64,000 nucleotides of DNA from Gracilaria domingensis (taxonomy: Eukaryota; Rhodophyta; Florideophyceae; Gracilariales; Gracilariaceae), in contig VCMS01000026.1 in the NCBI GenBank assembly GCA_022539475.1, positions 298,530-362,529 on the forward strand, written 5' to 3'. This document shows, piece by piece, positions 30,960 to 42,146 of this stretch (position 1 is its first letter; each line of letters opens with the position of its first letter). The position numbers and the translations under genes are program-made. The notes under the pieces are model-generated. The model did not search any database. It was given only the letters and a program-made list of their open reading frames with translations, and had not been told where the DNA came from.

Positions 30960-31657
30960 CCACCCACAACTCAATTGAGCACAGCCGTCTCAGACGGAAT
31001 ATGCCGCCTCATGCGGATAATATTGCATTACGCAAGGATGTGCCGTTTCAAGCGGATGCGACTAAGTTAAGTTGAGATCAGTAAGCCGCCTTAGGCGGAA
31101 CAAGCCGCTCAATGCGGACAGCTTCAAGCTGGGAACACACGCCGCAAAATGCGGAAGCCACTTACAGTGGAGAAGAAGATGAAGAAGAACGAAGCCTAAG
31201 AAGAAGGAGAAGAAGCCAGGACACTGGAAGGAAGACTAAGAAGTTTTATCGCTACAGCCGCTTGTGCGGAAAAGTTACCCCCTCTTTTGGGCCATTCGCA
31301 ACAGCCTCAAACGAGGTATTGCCCACTGAGAAGGGGGAGAACAAGACGAAAAGTTTGAGCCAAGCCAGCAAGGCTGGAGAAGTTTACCTCTAATTATTGA
31401 GTCGCCCCTCATCATCCGGGTCTATCGTGGACTACCGTAGCCCGTCAGGGATCGCTAGCCGGGGAATTACGCGCCGGACGGCCCAGCACCTGGGGTGCTC
31501 CCACTACCGGGAGCCCCGGAGAAGCGCTGTGCCGCTATCGCTTGCAACTCCGACTCGTCGGTCACCGTATCGGGAACGGCCACTCCCACGCCTCGGAGGA
31601 AGTCGCGAATGACCGCCGCTCGCGGAGTGAGAGAGGAACTGCCGCCCCCGGCGGATG
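30960..31657. other. Convergent spacer with CCGC...GCGG micro-hairpins
   Basis: It lies between the chromodomain stop and the stop of the minus-strand accessory gene. At least six short stem-loops of the form GCCGC-N(4-6)-GCGGA are spaced along it, for example GCCGCCTCATGCGGA, GCCGCCTTAGGCGGA, GCCGCTCAATGCGGA and GCCGCTTGTGCGGA. They may end transcription from both sides. Confidence 0.6.
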
Positions 31658-33163
31658 CTACGTCCTGAGCCCACGGCCGGTCGGATCGGGAGCCGCTACA
31701 GCGGGTGGGACAACAACCACGACTTCGTCGTCGTCTCCCATAGCTCCGGGCTCCGGTACAACCTCCACGCGCACTGGTCTCCCATCATCCATGGAGCTTC
31801 CTCCCTCAGTAGGGTCATCACCGTCGTCATCGACGTAAACGAACCCACGCGGGTGCTCTTCTGGGATATGGCGCTCCTCTCGGCGGCGACCAGCCACCTC
31901 AGCGGGGCCAATTATCTCCCAAATCCATGGGTCAAAGTATACGAAGTCGCCGGCAATGACGTTCCGTCCGGGAGAACGGTCCGACTGCCGACGAACCCCG
32001 TCGGAAACCTGACTAGCAGGCACCTCATTCCAGTCAATCTGGTCAATGACGTCCACCAACGCGGTGGCTTCGCGCGCATTGCGGACCGAGCCGAGCACTT
32101 CGGAGAGATCCAAAGCTCGGATCGCTTGCCGGATGAGCTCCGGGATGAACCAAACTCGGTACGAATCATATGCCTCGATGAGGAGGAAAGCCGCAACGCC
32201 GACGGTCCATTCTGTTGCCAGGATGCTCCACACGCCGCGAGGCGGATCGTTCATGAAGTACGAGCCTATGTAAGTTAGGCAGGGTGGTAGCTCTACGTAA
32301 CACCCTCGTGGGACTTTGACCGCAGGCCAGAATGACGGCAGCGGCAGGTATCGCCCAGCGTGGGAGTGACGCGCGATGCGCTCCACCTCCATACACTGGT
32401 ACGGCACCAGTACCCCGAAGCGGGAACGCCATTTCCTCTCGAATCAGAGGCCTTCATGAAATTTAGACCGTCCCGGACGGCGAAGGAACCGGAATTCGGC
32501 GCGAAGAATGGGCCGCGCCCACAGGATCAACTCCTGCTGCGGCTGAACGCTGTCCGAATATCGGTCAATTTTTTCCACCGCGTTGGCTAGATAGTCGCCG
32601 TAGCCGACCTCGCCGAAAGTTCGGTAACGTGCCACGTTGTACTGGTACTGTGCCGGCACCGGATATTCGTTCGGAGCCCGGAAGTGTCGCGCGTACCCAA
32701 TCCGGGACATCTCATTGCGAGCGAACTGTCTCGTCTCGTTTCGACCTACAAACAGGCAACTCGGTATAACCGCAACGCGGGCGATCCAGTCCCATGAACG
32801 GGTAACGTCAGCAAGAAGCCCACCAGGGAGTTGACCATCGACAGCGTACGAGTCAACGAGCTCGGTATCCCGAACGGCCTCGGCGTCAAGCCAGGGAGCC
32901 TGGGCGAAAAGGAAACTGTGCCGGTGCGGATCCCGGATGCGTAACGCGCCTGCGGTAGGCTACCCACCCAGCGTAGCTGGCATCTTGGCGTTGAACCAAT
33001 CCCGCACGGGCGCGGGACCAGCCTGAGCTGGAGCGTGATCCTGTCCAGAAGAGCCCGGTTGAGAAGCAGCCGCTGACTGCGGAAGAGGTACTGACCGGAA
33101 TGGCGGGTTGGACACTTGCATACGTGCCTTCGAGGACGGAGGGCCGTTCGGTGCGTCCGACAT
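31658..33163 (-). pseudogene. Antisense accessory gene of the nested element
   Basis: A 502-codon gene opposite to gag-pol, homologous to the outer element's gene at 17743-19439. It is in one frame from the ATG at 33163 to the stop at 31658, broken only by TAG at 32960-32962 and TGA at 32444-32446. The TGA corresponds to an Arg before FERKWRSRFG. Seen: a Pro/Ser-rich N-terminus (MSDAPNGPPSSK), then LRIRDPHRHS, GQLPGGLLADV, RYRTFGEVGYGDYL, RPILRAEFRFLRRP, VPRGCYVELPPCLTYIGS, EAYDSYRVWFIP, IDQIDWNEVPA, AGDFVYFDP and an acidic C-terminus. No known domain recognised; no signal peptide or zinc-binding pattern. Confidence 0.82.
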
Positions 33164-33257
33164 CGCGGGAGGGCTCGTGATGGCGAGGTTCGCTACTGAC
33201 AACGGAGGTGTTGGTGGCTCCGAACAGTTCTCGGCAAACCCTTCTTGGGAGGCTTCC

Positions 33258-33264
33258 TTATATA
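33258..33264 (-). promoter_or_regulatory. TATA box for the antisense gene (nested element)
   Basis: TATATAA on the minus strand, 61 bp from the start of the 3' LTR and 95 bp before the ATG at 33163. The position relative to the LTR is the same as in the outer element. Confidence 0.65.
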
Positions 33265-33324
33265 CCTCCATCGTGAGGCGTGTCGAGCCGACGGAGTCGG
33301 TGTCTCAGCCTGAGACGGGGGAGA

Positions 33325-34184
33325 TGTAGAGCAAAACGCCCTTTTGTGGGGATGCACAGAGGTGCTTTTCATAGTTTGCAGATCCGTTACCGGCTTCGAC
33401 ACCTCAGGTTATGAGAGGCTACTGTGGTACTGGCCCTATTTTGGGGTTTGCCTAGGAAGGGTAGTATTTCTACACACGTGTGCTAAGTTGGCCCAATAGC
33501 CGGTGCGCCGTGGCAAGCCTGCAACGGTTGCACACCTGTAGTGTATTGGCCGGCATTGCCGGGTAGTTAGATATTTCAATTGATATTTTCAAGTGCCGTA
33601 CATAAGTGGCGGCACTTGCCGCCCCTGTACAGGAAGTAAACCTCAACGAGGCCTTTGGCTCTGATCTTCTTGCCGCTTGCGCACGGTCACAAGTCCCATC
33701 CTGGGAAATACCGCCGCAATTCCGGGCTGATCAACCAACCTCCATCTCTGAGGAGTACTAATCCGTCGTCACGGCACCTTTACTATCTATTCTATTGTTT
33801 TTACTTCCGTCTTACGGCTCTTCGATACTCTGCCCTGTCATACAGGTTTCGCCCATTATTCTCGGGACTTCTTCCCGTTTTCTCGAGTCAGTGCTCCGCA
33901 GTGCGGCTCGCTTGCTAATCTTTTGTCGTCCCATACCGTTGGGCTGGATACCTCCACTCGCTGTGGCTCGCCGGAACCATCCGGATACCTACGCCGATTC
34001 TACCCCCTCCACCTCCGACTGCAAGCCCAGATCGGGGCCACCCGGATTTACACCCGGCTCGTGCTGGCCCTATCGGAGGGTTCTGTCACTGCACCTACCC
34101 CTGTAGGGAGCAGGCTTTGAACACCCCTGTCGGTGCTCTTCCGCTACGCGGCTGTTGTTTTCCCGTCACCGGGTTTGCACCACA
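33325..34184 (+). repeat. 3' LTR of the nested element
   Basis: An 860-bp near-identical partner of 24694-25553. The sequence after its last base (CCGCTGAGTGG) resumes the outer element's protease-RT linker. Confidence 0.93.
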
Positions 34185-35081
34185 CCGCTGAGTGGTTTTG
34201 CCAAAGTTGGAAACCAGTACCTGGAAAGGTTGATCGGGTTCGATAGAAACAACTCCATTAGCTAAAGCGAGCTGTCGCTGATCGTATGACGATGAAGACG
34301 GTTGAACTAGTCGAATTCCATGTTGTTTAGAGACGCACTGCACCCACACCTGGGATTCCGGCGGGATTGAAACGGATTTCGCTTTGCGAAGCTTTGTTGA
34401 TTTCGGATCCACGTTTGGAACCTCCTGAGCCACAGGTAATAGGACGCGCTTCCGGATTGCGCGCCTCAACGGCTTCCGAACAATCGGAATGGTCTTACCG
34501 TCTTCCATTTCCACGGTTTTCGCCCTCGGGCGTATCGTTTCGACAAAGCGGTCGCAAAAATCACAACCGAGTAGAACCGGTGCAGCGAGTGAATCGCAGA
34601 TAACAAATTCAAGTTTCACCACGTATGTTCCAAGTCTCACTGTGAGAGTTAAGTAACCAACCGTGCGCAACGGGTAATTGTTCGCGTCAGCGATATCCAA
34701 GCCTGGATCATAGCGAACGAATTCCCGAAGTGCCAGGGGCACTAACGAAGAGTTAATGAGATTGGGCGCAGCGCCCGTGTCTAACACAGACAGTTGACGA
34801 ACCATAAACTGGTGTGATAAGCCGAGGTCGGCGTAAACCTTATAATTCCTCTTGGCCATCACAAGGACTGTATCCGGGTTACGGAAATTTCGGGACCGTA
34901 CCCACGGACGACGGAGAACCGTTAAAAGCTCTGAGTCCACGTCAGATTGAGCCATCTTCCTCGTAAGGATCTTCCTCGCAAGGAAAGTGAGCTGGGAGCG
35001 AAGCGGCGGCGCCTCGGGCGTCTCCGACTTCGGCTCAGGAGACGCCCTTCCCGCAGGGGGAACTCCCAAGTTTAGTTTTTC
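34185..35081 (-). pseudogene. Protease region of the outer element
   Basis: A retropepsin-type protease in the -1 frame relative to the gag stop at 35072-35074. Seen: KMAQSDVDSELL, VMAKRNYKVYADLGLSH, active site LDTGAAPNL, VLLGCDFCDRFVETIRP and the linker SIPPESQVWVQCV. The frame is intact up to the nested insertion, which cuts it after VSNFGKTTQR. The GAAAAAC shift site at 35075-35081 joins it to gag. Confidence 0.82.
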
Positions 35082-37167
35082 TGGGCGGGGTTGGCCGCCG
35101 ACGGCAAACTCTGCTCAGAGTAGGAAACCGAATTCCCGGGTTCGGGGTTGGTCACAGATACCTGTTCAGCCTGGTTCCGAGGTTGCTCAGTTCGAACGTT
35201 CTGTCCTGTAACAGGATTGCCAAACTTGGCCCTTTGCTCTTCATAATTCTTACTCGGAACATGAGCACGGTGAGCTGGTGACAAGGACTCATACCACCCG
35301 ATAATTTTCGGTAACTTCCGGGCGGGCAACATGCACACAGGTGCAATATGACCGGGTCGGTGACAAATATGACAGATGGTCGTCACCGACTTATCGAAAG
35401 ATCGATTACCGTCTGGCCGTCGTTGCGGTTGCGCATTCACCCATTCTGGGCGTGCGAAACGGCTGCCGTTGGTCGCGTAAGCGAGTGGAGCGGCCTGTAC
35501 TCGTGTTCCTCCCATATAGAGTGCGGAGTCACCTTCCGAGGTCGGAGTCGACAATGACGGAATGTCAGAAGACCCGTACGAATCGGGAGAACTTCCAACG
35601 AAGTGGACGTTATCCAGATCCGGGTTTACGGAGTTTCCACGTTCCAAGGAAAGAGATGGAGATGACTCGTTGACGAGCAACGACCTTGAGTGACGGGGTT
35701 TCGGCGGGCGCCGAGCACGGAGGACTTCGCCTTCAGCCTGAGCGTACTGGACCAATTCCAAATACGTAATCCTACGTTTCTCTTCGCGATATCGCGCCAC
35801 CAAAGCCTTGATAGAACGTTCCAACCCATCCACGAACATCGTGCATCTCTCCTGAGCAGAGTACACATTTCCACAGCGAAGAAACGCTTTATTCAGCCGA
35901 GTTGAGTAAACCGTTTCGGTTTCTTCAGTCTTCTGTTTAGTATCTCGCAGAGCGAGCGTCGCGTTGTGAATCGCGCTTCCTGTTGCATACGACCTCAGGA
36001 GATATTGGGCCGCTTCCGGCAAACAACTGAGACCTCCCTCAGATGCACGGGACGACCCTCGGACCGAGCTAAACTGATCTTCAGCCATCCCTGACAGAAA
36101 ATAGGGTAAAGCGAGAAACGCTTGCGCCTCGTTCACACAGAGAATGTCGGCTTCCTGCTCAAAGCGGGCCAGGAAGGCCAGTACCAGAATTGGATCTTCG
36201 CCATCGAATTTCTTCGTAAAGACGATATTCAGTCTTCTGATGTGGTTCTTCACCTTATCGGTGCTTCGCGAGGTGCGACTTGACGATGAATCGTCCAGTC
36301 GGTAATAACGATACGATAACAGCTTCCTGTAGAGGAGATTCGTTGGTTTGAACTCCTTGAGTCCAAGATGACGTCTACCTTTCTCGCGAGAGCGAATCAC
36401 TCCTTGAGTGGCATGTGTCGCCTTCGACTTCGTTCCGCGGGATCTACTCCCATACCGTTCTCGGTCTTCCTCACTGTCCGAAGAACTGGATGACGTAGAT
36501 TTCGCAGAGCGAACACTAGAATTGGAACTAGACGAATCCGAGTGGTAACGCAGTTCCCTTTTGGATGGTCGATTTCCGTGATACGGAGACTGGCGTGCCG
36601 AGCGCTTAGAGGCTTCTTCCTTAGCATTCTTCGCATCAGATGCGTTATCCATCCGGATGATCTCTTCGAGAGTAGACAACCGAGTGGTTAGGCGATCGAT
36701 TTCAGCTCGATGCTCCTGAATAGAGGAATGGTAAGCTTGAACAAAAGTGGCTGGTGCACCCAGACTTTCCAAAATAGAATTCACGTCTTGACGTAAGACG
36801 CGAATGTCATTGGTCGGATCTCCGATTTCAGCTTTTCAAGCTTTCGTCTGAGATACTGCAGATCCTCGAACAACGAGTTTTGCGCGAGCTGACTGACACG
36901 CAGTTGAGCCTCGAGGTACGAGTATCCAGGGGTTTCAACCACATCGTCTGGTCTCTCCGTGGCCGGAGTACCCGTAACGGGCGGAGCTCCTGCAGTAGAA
37001 GCGGCCATCGGACCCGACGTGACTGACGAAGCTCTCCGAGGTTCCGGGACCTGTTCATTGTCAGGCGACCTTGCAGGTACGGAGGCGCGAGAACGCGGAG
37101 GCCTAGGCGGAGGCACACCAGCATCTCTGGCCACACTGTTTCGAGAGTTCGTCGCAGGTGGCGCCAT
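35072..37167 (-). pseudogene. gag of the outer element
   Basis: Starts at the ATG at 37167 (MAPPATNSRNS) with a Pro/Arg-rich N-terminus and a coiled-coil stretch. A frame change near 36830, found by comparison with the nested gag, separates this from the rest (36784-35072). The rest contains a second coiled-coil part, a Ser-rich tract, LGLKEFKPTNLLYRKLLSYR, the capsid core (VYSTRLNKAFLRCGNVYSA, CTMFVDGLERS) and a zinc knuckle CHICHRPGHIAPVC. Ends AANPAQKN at the shift site. Confidence 0.85.
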
Positions 37168-37360
37168 ACCAACCACGGTGTACAGAACAGCGGTAAGATT
37201 AAATTAACAACGAGAGGTCTCGATACTCCAAAGAGTAAGTAACGAACAACAAATAAAACACTCTAGAGAGTCCACTGTTCCACAGTAGCTTCCCAAAAAC
37301 CATTTGATCACTAATCGTGAGACTCCTCGACAAGAACGAGAACGAAAGAAAGAATCTAAT

Positions 37361-37381
37361 CCGTTTTAGGTCGGGAGACCA
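37361..37381 (-). promoter_or_regulatory. Primer-binding-like site (outer element)
   Basis: On the minus strand, TGGTCTCCCGAC starts two bases after the 5' LTR; it is the same as in the nested element. Confidence 0.6.
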
Positions 37382-37383
37382 CT

Positions 37384-38363
37384 TGTAGAGCAAAACCCCA
37401 GCGATGGGATCGTCTCTCTAGGCGTTCGAGTCCTTGCCCTCTAGACGAGGTGAACTCAGTGGTGAGCCCTCCGAACACGGATAGTGTGGGTGTAAGACCG
37501 CCCATGGTACGGGGTATACCTACGAGGTTGAGGGGTGAACGGGTCTGATCCAGGAATCCGGCGAGAAGTAACGGAATGGCCGGAAGGAAAGGTACCATAG
37601 AGCGGTGTAAGCCCGAGGCAAAAGGGGGAAAAAGAAGGAAAACCAAAGGAGGAAAAGAGAGGAATCCCGCGGCGGGACGTGCGGCAAGCGGCAACAGACC
37701 CGGCCCCGGGAGACGAAGATTTGTATTAGGCCCACGCGGCACAACTCTATACAGAGACGGAAACGCTACCAATTGTGGTGAAAGCAGTACAACTGCACAG
37801 TGAAAGAAACAGAAAGTCCGAAGACACGGAATAAATAAGCCCAAGGGCAAGGCCGCAATGGTCAGTATTGCCGGAGTGATCCCGAGGGATGAATCCTGTC
37901 CGTACCGTACGCGGTGACCCTCCTGAGAGAGTTGTGCACTTCGCGCAGGCGAACTTGGTCCAGAGCCGGACTCGGTTACCCTTTACTAAAGGAGGAGGTG
38001 ACCGGGAGGTCACCTCTTATATTGTAACCGATAAATTAGTGAAACTAAATTAAATAATCTAATGCACACCTAAGCAGGTCCATACACGTGGTGCACGTGA
38101 CAACCCGCGGCAGCGGCCAGTAAAATATCCGACAATCATAACAAGACATGTGTGAACACACCCATTCCTACACACGCGTACACGCGACCAACACTCATCT
38201 GCGCCACGTCATGGCTGACCCTTCAGGGTGCCATACCTCAATACTACCAAAACGTATCCCATCCGTGGGCCAATACTCATACCTTCCGAGTACCCGGAAT
38301 CATCCTTACCAGGGGTTTATGAAAACCATCCCCGTGTACCGGGCGAGCACGTTTTGCTCTACA
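37384..38363 (-). repeat. 5' LTR of the outer chromovirus
   Basis: A 980-bp partner of 16585-17545, with a small extra purine-rich insertion near 37640. Ends TGTAGAGCAAAAC and GTTTTGCTCTACA. Confidence 0.9.
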
Positions 38364-38392
38364 AAACACTTAACATGGAAACCACGACGACA

Positions 38393-38865
38393 CTAGATAC
38401 AAGAGAATTTCGTGTATCCCCGACGCTTTGAGTCTTTGAGGAGACGACAAAGAATGCAGTAAACATTCTTCCTGCCTGATGTTTCAAGCAGAGTATGCTT
38501 GTTGCTTGAGACGCTCTCGTTATTGCTGTGGTCCGTAGAAGTACTACTAACGGCGGATACTGTAGATAACGACGGCCATCGTTGTTTGCACTCCACATGG
38601 TCTTCCACAAGCTGCATAATGATCCGCTGCTTCATAGTATCCATTCTGAGAGGATCTCCGACAGCTGCAGTGATCGCATTCAAGAACGCCTGTGCGTTCA
38701 AGATGTTGGCATCCAGCACGTATATCAAGATACTCATCGTAACGTGTCGCTCTTTGCGAACAGTAGGACAGGTAGACCAAAACTTGTCGAAGCGATCTAT
38801 GGCATACATAAAGATGTTGTACGCTCCAAGTACAGCAGGAACCTGCAGGGTGGTTCGTCAAACGG
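38393..38865 (-). pseudogene. piggyBac transposase, C-terminal part
   Basis: Reads VPAVLGAYNIFMYAIDRFDK, then RKERHVTMSILIYVLDANILNA, equivalent to the conserved YNxYMGGVDRFD and the following helix of piggyBac/PGBD transposases. It ends in a Cys-rich tail (CILCRLLKDSKRRGYTKFSC), the family's C-terminal zinc-binding domain in reduced form. The catalytic part lies at 39680-40728, on the other side of a 785-bp insertion. The outer LTR begins 30 bp beyond its stop. Confidence 0.75.
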
Positions 38866-38892
38866 TTTTATCACCTGTCCAGCACCTCAGTA

Positions 38893-39677
38893 GCCCTTTT
38901 TAAATAAGAAGTTTTCGCCTTAGAGCTAAACCGTTGTTTCTAGACTGTTTCCGAATATTGAAATAAGGTCCAACCTTATAACGTGTACAAGTGCGGCCAA
39001 GAAGGAAAGACACTGCATTTGTGTCAATTCTGTATGAAAGCCTATCTTTCATACAAAATCGAGTGGTCTGTGCTACGAAGAGAACATTGTGTGCAGGGTG
39101 CGCACAATTCTTTCTTGTTCATGCACCTAAATAGTGTCGAGTAGCTTTCTTATGTGGTTAAAGCAAGCCCAATATGCGCGACGTACTTTGCCAAGTGCAT
39201 GAGAATGACTGCTGTTAAACGGCTGATTTAAACGAACAGAGAGCGCGCAGAGCGTATCGCATATGCTTTTGGCTGCGCTGCAAAAACTGTGAACTAATTC
39301 AAAAATTGTGATCGTAAGCTGCTCGTTAGCAGCCGAAACCATTACGACCGTCGTGAGAGGTCGCGGTTATGCCGCTCAGGGTTGCTGAAATTCTGTTCTG
39401 ATGTCGAGGCAGAAGATGGTTACTAGCCAAAAAGATTTAAGAGTCGCAAGCTATACGCTTTTAATTCACCACTAATGCGGTGCTTGTGCGGAATGTAGTA
39501 GTGCTTCGTATAAGCTAAGCCTTTAGGCCCTCGGCTGTGACGGGCACTGTTGTTTCCTTCCTTGGTTTGAAATAAGTCCAAATTTTAACGTTTTGCCGTA
39601 TCTTAATTAAACAGCGCGTTGCTGCAAACCGTCTCTTATTTCAAAAGGAGACTTATTTTTTCTTGTTTAAAAGGAGC
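38893..39677. mobile_element. 785-bp TA-flanked element inside piggyBac
   Basis: Ends match as inverted repeats: GCCCTTTTTAAATAAGAA on the left and GCTCCTTTTAAACAAGAA on the right (15 of 18), each bordered by TA (38891-38892 and 39678-39679). It separates the catalytic and C-terminal parts of the piggyBac transposase. No transposase frame inside; there is a small internal hairpin (TGTATGAAAG...CTTTCATACA near 39031). It looks like a non-autonomous Tc1/mariner-type element. Confidence 0.7.
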
Positions 39678-39679
39678 TA

Positions 39680-40728
39680 GTGGGGTAAGCCCATGGACAC
39701 ACTTTTTCGCTTAATCATCTGCTTAGTGTATTCTTTGGATTGTGGTATCTGCATGATCATTACAATAAAGCGACACAACATAGCCATTCTTAAAAACAAT
39801 GAAACCGGTCCTCTCCGCAATCTCAACAGCATTCTTCCGAGTCCTTCGCTTTTCGAACCTTGTGGAAGTCGCCAATCTTTTCGATGTGCATGGTTTAGAC
39901 TCTTGTCTGCTTCCTTGAGAGTAGGGTGATTCACTCTGTCAATGTTATTGAAACGAACAGTGCCTAGAACGTTGCACTCATTATCGGTAAGTTGTTGCAG
40001 CTGACGAGCAAGCAAGTGCAGTGTGTAGAAGTTGTCCCTAACCATAAGTCTTTTATGCGATTTTGTAGGATGTAGATGCGTCTGATGAGCCATCTGTGCG
40101 CACCACAGAACATACGCTGATGTCTTTGAAAGAAGCTTTCAGTGCAACGTTTTCTCTACGGCACCACGTAATTCTCTGAACAACTTTTTGTATCGATAAA
40201 AAAGAGAAATACCAATCTTGTTACCAGAATCGTTACTTTGAAAGCTGCGAAAGTAAGCGTCGTACGAACCAACTACAAAATACAAACGTTTTCCAAATTT
40301 CATAGGTTTAGATGTTATATAAGAGCTTGCTGCCGTTCGATCCTTGCGGCGAATTTTATTTTCATCTAATGAACTTGAAACAACTGGTACTGCCAATGTA
40401 GCCGGGAACGGCCAAAGTGCTCAAGATTTTTGCGATTATTCCATAGTGGGTATCGCAGAGCTATATCAGCGTTGTACGCTGTTTAGAAGCGCAAATCAAA
40501 ATTAATATTCAAGAAAGCATTTCTGCCCATCAGTTGCTTTAAGAAAAGTATTCTCAACATATTAAACGTTAAATAGTTATTTTTCAAGCGATTGAGCCGG
40601 TGTATCGAAGTTAATATTTCCAGTTCATAAAAGGTTCGCAAATCATCCATCTGGAGTAGCCTGCTGAGTTTGCCGCTGCGCAAAAGTTTCTTATTACTCC
40701 AAACGGTCATGAATTGAATAAGGACCAT
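39680..40728 (-). pseudogene. piggyBac transposase, catalytic part
   Basis: Degraded DDE domain of the piggyBac (DDE_Tnp_1_7) family. Recognisable pieces on the minus strand: FYELEILTSIHRLN and a MGRNAF stretch near 40500-40730; SLDENKIRRKDRTAASSYI with TSKPMKFGKRLYFVVGSYDA (equivalent to DExMxxFKGR and KPxKYG) at 40396-40140; and VRDNFYTLHLLARQLQQL with CNVLGTVRFNNIDRV at 40093-39680 (equivalent to the DNFYTS and GTVRxNR segments). Stops and frame changes break it throughout. Confidence 0.78.
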
Positions 40729-41850
40729 TTAAAAAGAAACGAAATATACTAATTTCTTTATGATTAACATTAGTTTTTGTTATGAGCCTTTCTTATCAAA
40801 GATGTAAACGTCTGCCCATTTTAAACTGTCGGGAGTAAAGAAATATTTAATAAAGAAAATTTTTACAGCTCGCTTTAGCTGAGATGCAGTAAATTTCTCA
40901 TCTACTGCATGGTTGCTATGACTGTGAGAACGACTTTGGCGTTCCATCTAACGTTGTTAGAAGTATGCAAGTCTGTATCGGGAGATGAAATAAAAGTTTG
41001 CGAGATAGGCGGAAGAGAAATTGTGTTTTGTACCTGGGTCATTATTGTTTTGAGAATGAAAAACCAGAGGTGTTCCGTGTTTTTGGCGATTTAACCAGGG
41101 TTAGTACCAACGGTGTGATAACCCTGTGTTGCAATTGCAGCAGTTTGGCCGATCATGCATGCAATGTTGTGGTCTGTTTGGTACAGACAGCAGTGCTGTA
41201 CGAAACGTACGCATTTTGCCAGCATTGAAGGTTGTGATTGAGATCTGTTTAGATGGTTTTGAAGTTTTCAATTGGTTGATGGCATCAAAGAAAATCTAGC
41301 CAGCAAATGCAGATCAACTCTGCTTTATTTCTAACTATTGTAGACATACCCTGACTCAACAGGTAACAGTCTGTGTTCCATCTTTATGTCTTGTTCTTTA
41401 ATCATGTTTCCATGTAAGTCTCTACCGGTAGAGTTAATCTTGCACTGTCAAAAGGGTTAAAAATTACTTTTCAAGACATTCAATTCGCTACATAAACAAA
41501 GGCTGTCGTAGAAATAGAGACGATTGAGAGAGAACGCCTTGTGCAAGGTTTTACGTTGCCGTTGCTCTCTATTCCGACAAATAAAGGTTTCACTTATTTA
41601 TTCATTCCCTTTTCTGCCTAACCTTTATTTTATCTTACACCTTCTGACGGAGCAATATGACAAATACTCGGGCAGGAGGGCAGGGACTGGCTCAACTGCA
41701 CCCGAACAGAGTATTTTTCGAGAAGCAACAGGGCAGCGGTACGTTCGCGCTAAACTACCTCTCTGCGCGCTTAGTCAGCTATTTTTTGCGCTTGATGCGG
41801 TACAGTTTAAAAACCTGTTTCATCACTTCTTAACACTTTTGAGACGGTTT
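40729..41850. other. Probable 5' flank of the piggyBac remnant
   Basis: No convincing gene. At 41450-41460 the sequence GTCAAAAGGGTTAA resembles a piggyBac end (CCCTTT plus TTAA when read on the minus strand); CCAAAAGGGTTAA recurs at 42157-42168. No matching left end was found. Confidence 0.4.
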
Positions 41851-42146
41851 GCTTATGTCTAGTGAGCTAGACATAAGCGGGCAACATGATTGGCTAGCCG
41901 CTATATTCAATCGTTGTCAGCGTGTCACTTGTCAGCTTGGCTTACGTCTAGCTCACTAGAAATAAGCAAAAAATCTTTTCAATTGGCTACAAACTCAATC
42001 GGTTTGAAAGTAAACCAATAACATTCGAGTTCGAGTACCACGTGTATTTCAATCAACATGGTTTGTTACACCGCTCTCCCTCAGCCGCATGATCGAGTCA
42101 TTTCTTTCCTTCTCATTGTCTAATGTCTAGCTCACTAGACGTAAGA
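41851..42146. repeat. Three copies of a GTCTAGTGAGCTAGAC-type palindrome
   Basis: Copy 1 at 41851-41878 (12-bp perfect arms, GCTTATGTCTAG, loop TGAG), copy 2 at 41941-41966 and copy 3 at about 42123-42146, the latter two in the opposite orientation (loop CTCA). Spacing is 80-180 bp. Confidence 0.75.

Larger units (their letters stand above)
24694..34184 (+). mobile_element. Nested, younger chromovirus, internally deleted
   Basis: A 9.5-kb plus-strand element inserted in the pol region of the outer element. It has two 860-bp LTRs (24694-25553 and 33325-34184) that differ by only about two dozen bases as counted by eye, gag, protease, reverse transcriptase joined to the polyprotein tail, a chromodomain, a minus-strand accessory gene and a purine tract (GAGACGGGGGAGA) before the 3' LTR. 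RNase H and integrase are missing. Flanking pentamers TCACT and CCGCT agree at three positions, with two transitions, and may be a decayed duplication. Confidence 0.9.
16585..38363 (-). mobile_element. Decayed Ty3/gypsy chromovirus (outer element)
   Basis: A minus-strand LTR retrotransposon of about 12 kb net, enlarged to 21.8 kb by a nested retroelement and a MITE. Order on the minus strand: LTR, primer-binding-like site, gag, protease, [nested element], reverse transcriptase, RNase H, integrase, a long disordered linker, chromodomain, an opposite-strand gene, a polypurine tract and the LTR. The two LTRs differ at roughly a tenth of positions and contain indels, and the genes hold stops and frameshifts, so the copy is old. 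Flanking five bases (TGTGA and AAAAC) do not match. The left side is hAT and the right side piggyBac DNA. Confidence 0.88.
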
